DNA of 64,000 bases from assembly GCF_037154075.1 (NCBI RefSeq), contig NZ_JBANRJ010000001.1, forward strand, positions 3,219,501 to 3,283,500. The letters are read 5' to 3'. Under the pieces are notes generated by a model that worked only from the letters and a program-made list of their open reading frames with translations, was not told the origin of the DNA and did no database searches. This DNA is from Sphingobium aromaticiconvertens. GTDB lineage: Bacteria > Pseudomonadota > Alphaproteobacteria > Sphingomonadales > Sphingomonadaceae. Below, in pieces: positions 45,231 to 53,269 of this stretch; position 1 is the stretch's first letter, and each line of letters opens with the position of its first letter. Made by a program: the position numbers and the translations under genes.

Positions 45231-45993
45231 TCAGGGTTTGCGACGATGGCGCAAAAGGTCTTGATAGCCGCCATCGATGAGCGTGATGGCAGATCGGACA
45301 AGGGCGATGACAGATGCCCGCAAAGCCGATGTCTTCCATGGCTCGGCCCGAACACGCTCCTCCCCATAGATCGCGATGGCAATCTCACGGTAGGTCGCGT
45401 GGTTGGCGTTTCCGTCAGCGGCTTGCATCATCAGGCGGAAACGCCGGCGCTGATACGGCGTCATCCTGGGGTCTCGGCGCGTGGGTTTCGCGGCCAGCAC
45501 ATGCCAGAGCCTGAGAACGGCTTCGAGCCGATCTGGCAGATCGTCGTCAAGCGGCAGGACAATCGCAGGCTGCGCGACAGAGCGGGTTTCAGCCAGGATC
45601 AGATATTGGCCGTCCCCGTCGCGGCATGCGCCATATGCCCCCTCTGGCCCGCGGATGACATCAACAGGATCGACGGATAACGCGGCCGACGATGTGGTAA
45701 GGAAATCGGGCGTGGCCCCAAGCATCAGCACTGCCGGATTGGCAAGGGGCGACCAGATGACCGGTTGATCGAGCGCGGAATGTTGGGGATCTGCCGCGAA
45801 ATCGTAACCCCCAGCGACGCTGGCCATCATCCGAAAGGGGAAGATGTCCGGCATCTTGCGTTACAAGGTCATCGAAGCTGGCTTGATAGGCAGTGTTACG
45901 GCGTAAGCATTCCCACGCGGCGCCCTCAACGGGCAGCGCATCGTAGAATTCATATTGGCTCTGGTCTCGCCAACGGGAAGTATCCGGCTTCAT
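45231..45993 (-). pseudogene. DUF6499/DUF2285 regulator gene split by a +1 shift
   Basis: The N-terminal part begins at ATG 45993 behind AGGAG (MKPDTSRWRDQSQYEFYDAL...WGLRF). The C-terminal part continues in another frame (AADPQHSALDQPVIWSPLANPAVLML...) to 45231 and holds the DUF2285 domain (RLEAVLRLWHVLAAKPTRRDPRMTPYQRRRFRLMM). Joining WGLRF to AADPQH needs one base (at 45798) to be skipped, giving about 254 residues, the size I expect for the intact protein. Either the gene is broken, the base is a sequencing error, or frameshifting is programmed. The C-terminal frame could also start alone near 45854. Confidence 0.7.
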
Positions 45994-46121
45994 TGCTCCG
46001 CTCCTGGTTGAAATTGCACAGGTGGAGCGTGAAAAGATTGCGGCGTTCCTATACGGAAGGAAGCCAGATAGGGGACATAGTGTGATGCCCATAGAGCATC
46101 GCTCTGGGGTCGGCGCCGATG

Positions 46122-46397
46122 TCAGCCGCGATCCGTCGGACGGTGGAGCAGCTGGCGATAGCCGCTCTGCGTCATCCAGCGCGCCCGTGCCAGATGGCTG
46201 TCATGGACTTGCCGGGCGCGCTCGGGTTCCTGAACAGGGTCGATACCGAACAGCACATTAACGGCTTCGGTCCATTCCGCGCCATCGTCGGCGGCATCGA
46301 GTAGCCGCATATAAAGCTTGATATGCGCGCGATCATACTCGGTGAGCTCGTCGCTAATGGGCGCAATGTCGTCGAAGGAGGGGGCCGCAGATGTCAT
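46122..46397 (-). CDS. Conserved element protein next to the DUF2285 gene
   Basis: A 91-residue protein (FDDIAPISDELTEYDRAHIKLYMRLLDAADDGAEW...) that I have seen beside DUF2285 genes in sphingomonad elements; I do not know a family function. It is acidic and helical. I use the ATG at 46397; the frame stays open to a TTG at 46457 that touches the preceding gene's stop. Expression is probably coupled to the XRE gene upstream. Confidence 0.6.
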   Translation of the reverse strand: MTSAAPSFDDIAPISDELTEYDRAHIKLYMRLLDAADDGAEWTEAVNVLFGIDPVQEPERARQVHDSHLARARWMTQSGYRQLLHRPTDRG

Positions 46398-46457
46398 GTC
46401 GAGGATCGCCGCAAGACACAGGCCCCCGCCGCAGATCGATGATGGGGCCTGCGCCAA

Positions 46458-46724
46458 TCAGCCGTCGTAGATCTGTCGGTGTCTCTTCTCGTCTTGGCCA
46501 TGAACTAGCAACACTCCTTGCCCGCGATCCGTGGACAAGAGAACAATCCCTGCTGCTTCAAGCGCCCGGCGTACCTGATCCCGCGTTGTCTCATACACCT
46601 TGAGCCGGCTCTCGGACTCAAGGCGCTTCAGGGCAGTCAGCGATATTCGGGCCTTGTCAGCGAGCGTCTCCTGCGTCCAACCCAGTAACGCGCGTGCGGC
46701 CCGCGACTGTCGAGCGGTGATCAT
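46458..46724 (-). CDS. XRE-family helix-turn-helix protein
   Basis: An 88-residue regulator. SRAARALLGWTQETLADKARISLTALKRLE (about 7-36) is a Cro/C1-type HTH. The start has a near-perfect ribosome site, GGAGGTGATC. It is divergent from hipB across a 320-base control region. Confidence 0.85.
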   Translation of the reverse strand: MITARQSRAARALLGWTQETLADKARISLTALKRLESESRLKVYETTRDQVRRALEAAGIVLLSTDRGQGVLLVHGQDEKRHRQIYDG

Positions 46725-46951
46725 GCATGATCACCTCCCATCGCGACCGGCGCGCATTCCAGAACTACGGCTATTTTAGTCGTCCATGTCCAATACGCCA
46801 CATGAATTCGTCGAATCTGGCCAGAAGGTTATTTGCACGAGGCAACACGCGGGCCGCCTGATTCGTTTGCATGCCCGGGTGCGGCCCTTTTTAAGGGCTT
46901 CGGCGCTGATCAGCCGTCGAATGATCCCTAAACGATCCACTGCTAGTGATA

Positions 46952-47044
46952 ATGATATGTTTGCAGATCATACTCTTGGCATTTTCCATAGAGCATGATA
47001 CGTGTCCAGATCAATGTCGTAGAAATGATCTGCAAAGGCATCAC
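46952..47044. promoter_or_regulatory. HipB operator pair upstream of hipBA
   Basis: Two sites with outer arms ATGAT...ATCAT about 20 bases long lie at 46952-46971 and about 47025-47044 (second arm imperfect). They also contain a perfect 12-base inverted repeat, TTTGCAGATCAT (46960-46971) and ATGATCTGCAAA (47025-47036). The second site touches the hipB start codon, suiting autorepression by HipB or HipBA. A weak -35, TTGGCA (46976-46981), lies between. The rest of the 46725-47044 gap shows no gene. Confidence 0.55.
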
Positions 47045-47365
47045 ATGAAGGTGGAAGCAGAAACGTTGGGAGCGATCGGCGACCATTTTCGCCGCGCCCG
47101 GCTGGCGGCCCGACTCACGCAGGAGCAGGTAGCGGATCTCTCCGGTATTTCGCGGCCGCGCTACCGTGACATCGAGACGGGTGCGGCGGCAGCGCGGACC
47201 ACGACCCTGATCAATATTGCCCGAGCGCTCGGTCTGGAAATGATGCTCGTTCCCCAGGCGATGGTGCCTGCCATCGAAGCGCTCTTGCACCCAGAGACCG
47301 AGGATGATCGCCCAGCGTTCAGCCCGCAACCGGAGAGCGACGATGATAGCCGCCCGCACCGCTGA
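47045..47365 (+). CDS. hipB: HipB-type antitoxin
   Basis: A 106-residue XRE-type DNA-binding antitoxin: LGAIGDHFRRARLAARLTQEQVADLSGISRPRYRDIE (about 7-43) is the helix-turn-helix. The C-terminal tail is acidic and disordered. ATG 47045 is chosen since the longer frame would overlap the operators. It overlaps hipA by 23 bases. Confidence 0.85.
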   Translation: MKVEAETLGAIGDHFRRARLAARLTQEQVADLSGISRPRYRDIETGAAAARTTTLINIARALGLEMMLVPQAMVPAIEALLHPETEDDRPAFSPQPESDDDSRPHR

Positions 47366-48584
47366 GACCATCCCGTCACTGGACGTGTTCCTGAACAATG
47401 TAAGGGTTGGCACGATCGTCAGAACACCAGGTGACTTCAACGCTTTCAGCCTTGACCCGGCGTACCGCGCCACAGGAGGTTACCCGGTTCTGAGCTTGTC
47501 GTTGCGTGCCGCTACGGGGGGCCTGCGCAAAGATCCGCGCCCTGTCGCAGGCGCGTTGCCGCCGTTCTTCGCCAATCTCCTGCCCGAAGACAGGCTGCGC
47601 GAGGCGATGGAAAAGCACCACGCCGCCCATGTTCGGTCGGGGAATGATTTCGATCTCCTCGCGGCTCTAGGAGCGGATCTACCGGGCGCAGTGCGGGTTC
47701 TGCCCAGTGACGGCCAACCGGGTGCCGCTACGGCGACGTCCCCGGACAAGCCGAAAGCGCGCTTTTCGCTGGCGGGCGTGCAGATGAAGCTCTCGGTGAT
47801 GAAGAACACCGGCAAGGGCGGCGGCCTGACCTTGCCGCTCGGTGATGGCGAAGGGCAATATATCGCCAAGTTCCCGTCCACGGCCTTTCCGGGTGTGTCG
47901 GAGAACGAGTTCGCGAACCTTGCGCTTGCCGAAGCCATCGGCATGGACGTGCCCGAGCGGGAGCTGGTCGGCCGCGACCAGTTCGAGGGTATTCCCGAAG
48001 AGTTCGAGACCCTCGCCGAGGGATTGATCCTGCTGGTTCGGCGCTTCGATCGTGGAACCGATGGACAGCGCATCCATATCGAGGATTTCGCGCAGGTCTT
48101 CGGCCTGTATCCTGCCCGCAAATATGACGGAGCGGCCTCTCACGACATCGCATCTGTGCTGAACGTGGCAATCTCGCCCTTTGCCGCACTGGAGTTTGTC
48201 CGGCGGCTGACCTTTTCGGTGGTCATGGGCAATGGCGATATGCACCTCAAGAACTGGTCACTGATCTATCCGGGCGATGGCGGCACGCCCGCCCTTGCGC
48301 CAATCTACGACATGCTTTCGACCGTTCCCTATCTTCCCGCCGATGGGTTGGCGCTGTCACTCGGCGGCGAGCGGGCATTCAAGGGTCTGACGCCAGCCCG
48401 CTGGAAGACGTTTGCCAACCGGGCACGGCTTCCCGAGCCGGCCGTCCTCAAAGCCGTAGCCGAGACGGTGAAACGCATCGATGCGCAGTGGTGGACCCTG
48501 CCAGAACGCGAGGCCGTTCCCTCGGCAGTGCTGGAGCGGATCGACGCCCATGTGAAAGCCATGCTTCCGATCCTGACCGGCTGA
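47343..48584 (+). CDS. hipA: HipA-type serine/threonine kinase toxin
   Basis: A 413-residue kinase toxin. The N-terminal Couple_hipA domain (about 10-110: LNNVRVGTIVRTPGDFNAFSLDPAY) precedes a kinase core with SLAGVQMKLSV (P-loop region, about 148), YIAKFPS (ATP Lys), and the catalytic loop GNGDMHLKNWSLIY (about 300) with APIYDMLST. In the family it phosphorylates GltX or other targets and is held by HipB. The start at 47343 overlaps hipB. The pair can stabilise the element in the host. Confidence 0.88.
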   Translation: MIAARTAETIPSLDVFLNNVRVGTIVRTPGDFNAFSLDPAYRATGGYPVLSLSLRAATGGLRKDPRPVAGALPPFFANLLPEDRLREAMEKHHAAHVRSGNDFDLLAALGADLPGAVRVLPSDGQPGAATATSPDKPKARFSLAGVQMKLSVMKNTGKGGGLTLPLGDGEGQYIAKFPSTAFPGVSENEFANLALAEAIGMDVPERELVGRDQFEGIPEEFETLAEGLILLVRRFDRGTDGQRIHIEDFAQVFGLYPARKYDGAASHDIASVLNVAISPFAALEFVRRLTFSVVMGNGDMHLKNWSLIYPGDGGTPALAPIYDMLSTVPYLPADGLALSLGGERAFKGLTPARWKTFANRARLPEPAVLKAVAETVKRIDAQWWTLPEREAVPSAVLERIDAHVKAMLPILTG

Positions 48585-48640
48585 GCCGATTTTGCCCGGG
48601 CAAATGCCGTGAGCGAACTGGTCTTTCCATTGGATATGGG

Positions 48641-48668
48641 AAGGCCCCGGTCTTGCGACCGGGGCCTT
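48641..48668. terminator. Strong hairpin between convergent hipA and DUF736
   Basis: A perfect 12-bp stem, AAGGCCCCGGTC against GACCGGGGCCTT, with loop TTGC. It lacks a long T run on either side, but its place between two convergent genes suits a bidirectional terminator. Confidence 0.6.
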
Positions 48669-48677
48669 CTGCCCGTG

Positions 48678-49004
48678 TCAGTCGCTGCGGCGACCGTTGG
48701 GGCGGGACCAGATGAGCGAGTGGCTCTCGCCATCCTCGTCGTCGAAGAGGTTGGCGTAGATCGGGGCGTTGAAGCTCGGATCGTCCAGCTTGAGGCCCAG
48801 ATACTCGCGGCCCTCATTCGAGCGCTTGGACCAGGCGGCACCGATCTCCGCGCGGCCGACCAGGACCCGATGGCTGGGGGCGTTGTCGCCGGTGGTGCGC
48901 AGTTCGGGAATGATGCGCACGCCCTTGGCCTGGACGCTGAGGGTGACGATTTCGCCGGTGAATTCGTTCGAGCCGGTCTTCTTGAAGGTGCCGATGGTTG
49001 CCAT
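48678..49004 (-). CDS. DUF736 protein, second copy
   Basis: A 108-residue protein, MATIGTFKKTGSNEFTGEIVT..., with GGAGAC upstream of the ATG. It matches the common DUF736 form more closely than the copy at 41320-41655. Function unknown. It is convergent with hipA, and its upstream region contains a short motif also found before the DUF2493 gene. Confidence 0.88.
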   Translation of the reverse strand: MATIGTFKKTGSNEFTGEIVTLSVQAKGVRIIPELRTTGDNAPSHRVLVGRAEIGAAWSKRSNEGREYLGLKLDDPSFNAPIYANLFDDEDGESHSLIWSRPNGRRSD

Positions 49005-50200
49005 TGTAAGTCTCCGTTTTCCGTTTCCGAGCCCGCACCATTGCGGCCTCTATGGCGATCGACCGGCCGGAGACGAACGCTGGCGCACCCCCGCTTGCGG
49101 GGGCTGGACAGCATAGGAGAAACTTTCTTGGCGCGCGAGGAATGGCGGCTCTGCCGTCAGGGGAAGAAAGTTGTGACGGAGCTGTTGCGTTAAAGCGGTC
49201 GAAGCGCTTGCGCTGGTCTTCGGCCAGATCAGGCCATTGAAGAGGCCGTCTGGAGCGATTGAGACGGGGGCTGAACGGAGGCATGGCGACATTGAGGCTC
49301 CATCAGGATGACCAGACCGGCAACCACCGGCATATACGCCCTGCGTTTCAGGCCATGCGCATCCTTCTTCCCGGCCTGCTCCAATAACCACGCCTCCGGC
49401 TGGCCCAGACCTGCCCGCGCATATCGGCGTTGCCCGTCCAGCGATCTAACTCTGGCCGTGTCCGGACTAATACCGATCCGGGATCTACGCTCCAACGCTG
49501 CCTGCCTCCTGGCGAAGATGGCAGTTATCCGTGTCTGCATCCGATTCCATAAACGGCCCACAGGCGCGCACACGGCGTCCCCACCATCTTGCCCGCACCA
49601 CATTGGATAGCCGCTCGGCGCAGGGATTGGGACAATGCTGCCGTTCCAGAGCGATAGGTCGAACGGTAGCTCTTGTCAGAAGGCGACATTCAGCGGTTGC
49701 CTGACCGGCATCGCAGCGTGACAGTAACTGGGCTGCCAGCAGACTGTCAGCTCGACATTGCCGGAGACTGGGAAGCTCCCGGCCGGGTGCCTACTCAACG
49801 GCAAAGACCTGTTGAATTGGCCGCATAGCAGCGTCGCGTTTGCCCGTCCGGCTATTTTGATCCCACAACGCGCCTGTGCCAGACCGACGTTTAAGACGAT
49901 AGTGAAGCAGGCAACGATCAGGGTGGGACGGCTTGGGCCGAAAGATCGCTCTCGTCGATCGACTCTGGAGCACTGATGTCCTAGACATTGTGGCACTGGC
50001 CAAGGCGATGGGCGTGCCGCTCTAAAGTGGTCCCATCGCCATCGTGCCGCGCCATTCGCGCAGCAGAACTGGGAATCATATTGCTGCTTCAGTCGGGCAG
50101 GAGTGACGCGCCGACAATCCCCTTCGAGAGCGCAGTCTAGCTAAGAGCTACCACTATAACGCTGCCTTTCTCTACGTTGGTTTGCTAGAAGCGAAGCTTG
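49005..50200. other. 1.2-kb stretch without a supported gene; decayed sequence
   Basis: Several short open frames exist on both strands, but none has a recognisable domain, a good ribosome site or the third-base bias of its neighbours. A plus-strand frame ending at the TAA near 50024 reads GRKIALVDRLWSTDVLDIVA then LAKAMGVPL, which could be the C-terminal end of a lost regulator or enzyme. The stretch probably marks the seam where the defence cargo downstream was inserted. TATAAC near 50154 could be the -10 box for that cargo. Confidence 0.4.
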
Positions 50201-51100
50201 ATGAACGAGCCCACACCCAATCTGGAAGAATTGGCGAAGCTGCTCTGCGCGAGCGGCGACTATCGCGTCCAGCGGCGCCTGTCGCCACGATCGACGGTGA
50301 CTCCGCCAGACGGCACGCCGACCAGGTCAGCACTCCTCATAGACGTGGAGACCACCGGGCTCGATCTCCAAAAGGATGAGATCATCGAGTTGGCGATGAT
50401 CCCCTTTACCTACTCCCTGGACGGGCGCGTGTTCGAGATTGGGGAGACATTCCAGCGCTTCCAGGAGCCCAGTGCTCCGATCTCAGCCGAAATCACCAGG
50501 ATAACTGGGATCACCGATTCCATGGTCGCCGGGCATAAAATCGACGTGGCCGAAGTCGCCACGTTCGCAGGTCCTGCCGCGCTCGTGATCGCCCACAATG
50601 CCGCGTTTGACCGGCGCTTCGCGGAGCGGCTGAGCGAGGTTTTCACGACCAAACCATGGGCATGCTCGATGTCGCAGATCGACTGGGCGACCGAAGGCTT
50701 CGAGGGGACGAAGCTCCACTATCTCGCGGCTGGCGCGGGCTTCTTCTACGATCGGCACCGGGCCGAGCATGATTGCCGCGCCGTGATCGAACTGCTCGCA
50801 TCGAATCTCCCCGTCACCAACACGACCGCACTCGCGAGCTTGCTCGATTCCGCGCGTCTACCGACCTGGCGGATCTGGGCAGAGAATTCGCCGTTCGACC
50901 TGAAGGATGCGCTGAAGGCGCGTGGCTATCGCTGGAACGGTGACGGGAACCCCAATCCACGCGCCTGGTACATCGACGTCAACGATGCTCAGCGCGAGGC
51001 GGAGATCAGCTTCCTTCGCAGGGAGATCTATCAGCGCGACGTCGAGCTGCTGGTGCACAGGATGGACGCCTACAATCGGTTTTCAGACAGGCAGAACTAA
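50201..51100 (+). CDS. DnaQ-like 3'-5' exonuclease linked to a Gabija-like pair
   Basis: A 299-residue exonuclease of the DEDDh group: Exo I LIDVETTGLDL (about 46-56), Exo II VIAHNAAFDRRF (about 127-138) and Exo III HRAEHDCRAV (about 185). The C-terminal module (FDLKDALKARGYRWNGDGNP, about 225-245) is a small domain seen in other exonucleases. The start is ATG 50201. It ends 32 bases before the OLD-nuclease gene in the same direction, so the three genes probably form one operon. Exonucleases are not part of the standard two-gene Gabija. Confidence 0.88.
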   Translation: MNEPTPNLEELAKLLCASGDYRVQRRLSPRSTVTPPDGTPTRSALLIDVETTGLDLQKDEIIELAMIPFTYSLDGRVFEIGETFQRFQEPSAPISAEITRITGITDSMVAGHKIDVAEVATFAGPAALVIAHNAAFDRRFAERLSEVFTTKPWACSMSQIDWATEGFEGTKLHYLAAGAGFFYDRHRAEHDCRAVIELLASNLPVTNTTALASLLDSARLPTWRIWAENSPFDLKDALKARGYRWNGDGNPNPRAWYIDVNDAQREAEISFLRREIYQRDVELLVHRMDAYNRFSDRQN

Positions 51101-51132
51101 CCGGCTGCGGATCAAACGGGGGAACTTCGTTC

Positions 51133-53268
51133 GTGCACATTTCGAGACTACAGCTGGTCAATTACCGGAATTTCGAGCGAGCGAATGTCGTCTTCAACAA
51201 GGGCGTCAACACGATCATTGGCGAGAACGGGTCGGGCAAAACCAACCTGTTCCGAGCGATCCGCCTCCTGCTCGACGACACCTTGCTCCGGTCGGCGTAC
51301 CGGCTCGATGAGAAGGACTTTCATCGTGGCTTGGGCGACTGGCGCGGCCACTGGATAATCGTCAGCCTCGAATTCGACGAGGTATCCCAGGACGAGGCGA
51401 TCCAGTCTCTATTTCTGCACGGCACCGGCAACATCGCGGACGGCGCCATTGGCAAGGCGACTTACAATCTGATCTTTCGACCCAAGGTAGCAATCCGGCG
51501 GAACCTCGGAGACCTCCCCGTTGGCGACACCGCCGGCCTTGCCGCCGTCAGATCCAAGATCACGCTCGACGATTACGAGACGATATTCACCGGCAAGAGC
51601 GTCGCGGATTTCCTCGATGCGGCAACCTATAAGGCACTTGTCGGCGACTTCGACGCGGTTGAATTCCCCCAGGAGCTGACGAACCCCACGATCGGGGGCG
51701 TGATCCCTGGGATGCTCTCCATCTCGCGCGAGGTGTGCTTCACCTTCGTTCAGGCGCTGCGCGATGTGGTCGCCGATTTTCAGAACAATCGGACCAATCC
51801 GCTGCTCACTTTGCTCAAGGGCAGGAGTGGCGAGATCGATCCGGCGAGCTTCCAGCCGATCAGCGAGTTGGTCAAAGGGCTCAACGACGCCATCGAGGGA
51901 TTGCCCGATGTTGGGACCATTCGCACCGATATCCGCGAGACCATCACCGATGCGGCGGGAGGCACCTATTCGCCGCGCTCCCTCTCGATCCGCTCCGACC
52001 TGTCCGACGAGGCGGACCGTCTGTTCCAGTCGCTCAAGCTGTTCGTAGGCGAATCGGAAGAGCAATATGAAGGCGCGATCCATGAGCTCAGCCTGGGCGG
52101 CGCGAACCTCATCTACCTCACGTTGAAGCTGCTCGAGTTCAAATATCAGAAACAGAAGGAGTCGTTTGCCAACTTCCTCGTCATCGAGGAGCCGGAGGCG
52201 CACATCCATACCCATATTCAGAAGACGCTGTTCGACCGCCTGAACTATGACGACACCCAGGTCATTTATTCGACCCATTCCACGCACATCTCCGAGGTGA
52301 GCAACGTCGAAAATATCAACATTCTGGGTCGGCAGGGCGGACGATGCGAGGTCTTCCAGCCATCTGCGGGTCTGGATTCGGGCCAGATAGGAAACATCCA
52401 GCGCTACCTCGACGCGGTCCGCAGCAATCTGCTCTTTGCAAAGAGCGTGGTGCTCGTCGAAGGCGATGCCGAGGAAATCCTCATTCCCATTCTGGTGAAG
52501 AAGGTCTTCGGGCTGAGCCTCGACGAGCTGGGCATCAGCCTGATCAACATCCGCAGCACCGGCTTCGAAAATGTGGCGGTCCTGTTCCACGATGATCGCA
52601 TCCGCAAACGCTGCGCGATCATCACCGATCTCGATCGCGCCTTCATCGACACGGCCGAGGACATGCTCGACAATGACGACGAGATCGCAGCGAAGAAAAA
52701 GGCGTTGGGGTCACAGGTTGCAGGCCTCCGCCGAGAAGCGGCCCTCAAGCTGCTGTGCGACGGCAATCCCTGGCTCACCGCCCATTTCGCCGACCATACA
52801 TTTGAGGTCGATTTCGTGGCCGCCGGCAACGCCGGGACTGTCGTATCGGTGCTCGGCGACGTCTACAAAGACGCTGGGACGATCGCGGTGTCGAAGGAGG
52901 ATCTGGAATCTGGCGATATCACGCGCTTCGGGACGCGCGCGCTGACGATGGCCCGCTACGCCGGCAAAGGTTGGTTTGCGATCATCCTCGGTCGAATGAT
53001 CACCCCGGAAACGGTCATTCCGGATTATATCCTCGATGCGATTTTCCAGGCGCATCTGCCGGTCACGATGCAGACGTGGGCGAGCGTGCTGGAGTATCGG
53101 GTCGGCGTTCTCGCGCAGTCGGACATGAATGCGCCAGAAACGATTGCCGGCATGCGCGAGCAGATCCACCGCTACAGCCGGGACGAAATCGACTTCGCCG
53201 GCGTTCGATCCGAGATGCTCACGGCGTTCCCGGCCGACGGCATCAACGTCATACTCGCGAGCTTTTGA
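51133..53268 (+). CDS. gajA: OLD-family ATPase/Toprim nuclease, GajA-like
   Basis: A 711-residue protein. The N-terminal ABC-type ATPase has Walker A GENGSGKTN (about 32-40), signature ELSLGGANLI (about 318), Walker B FLVIEEPEAHIH (about 350) and the His switch STHSTHIS. The C-terminal Toprim nuclease has VVLVEGDAEEIL (about 440) and IITDLDRAF (about 496). In Gabija, GajA nicks DNA when nucleotide pools fall. This one is longer than typical GajA (about 580). The GTG start has a weak ribosome site; only one base separates its stop from the next gene. Confidence 0.85.
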   Translation: MHISRLQLVNYRNFERANVVFNKGVNTIIGENGSGKTNLFRAIRLLLDDTLLRSAYRLDEKDFHRGLGDWRGHWIIVSLEFDEVSQDEAIQSLFLHGTGNIADGAIGKATYNLIFRPKVAIRRNLGDLPVGDTAGLAAVRSKITLDDYETIFTGKSVADFLDAATYKALVGDFDAVEFPQELTNPTIGGVIPGMLSISREVCFTFVQALRDVVADFQNNRTNPLLTLLKGRSGEIDPASFQPISELVKGLNDAIEGLPDVGTIRTDIRETITDAAGGTYSPRSLSIRSDLSDEADRLFQSLKLFVGESEEQYEGAIHELSLGGANLIYLTLKLLEFKYQKQKESFANFLVIEEPEAHIHTHIQKTLFDRLNYDDTQVIYSTHSTHISEVSNVENINILGRQGGRCEVFQPSAGLDSGQIGNIQRYLDAVRSNLLFAKSVVLVEGDAEEILIPILVKKVFGLSLDELGISLINIRSTGFENVAVLFHDDRIRKRCAIITDLDRAFIDTAEDMLDNDDEIAAKKKALGSQVAGLRREAALKLLCDGNPWLTAHFADHTFEVDFVAAGNAGTVVSVLGDVYKDAGTIAVSKEDLESGDITRFGTRALTMARYAGKGWFAIILGRMITPETVIPDYILDAIFQAHLPVTMQTWASVLEYRVGVLAQSDMNAPETIAGMREQIHRYSRDEIDFAGVRSEMLTAFPADGINVILASF

Positions 53269-53269
53269 G

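Noticed and set aside
49229..49603. 124-codon minus-strand frame in the 49-50 kb gap
   Set aside because: No domain, no ribosome site, overlaps an equally long plus-strand frame; not supported as a gene.
51409..52590. 393-codon minus-strand frame opposite gajA
   Set aside because: Antisense shadow; gajA has clear ATPase and Toprim motifs in the plus frame.
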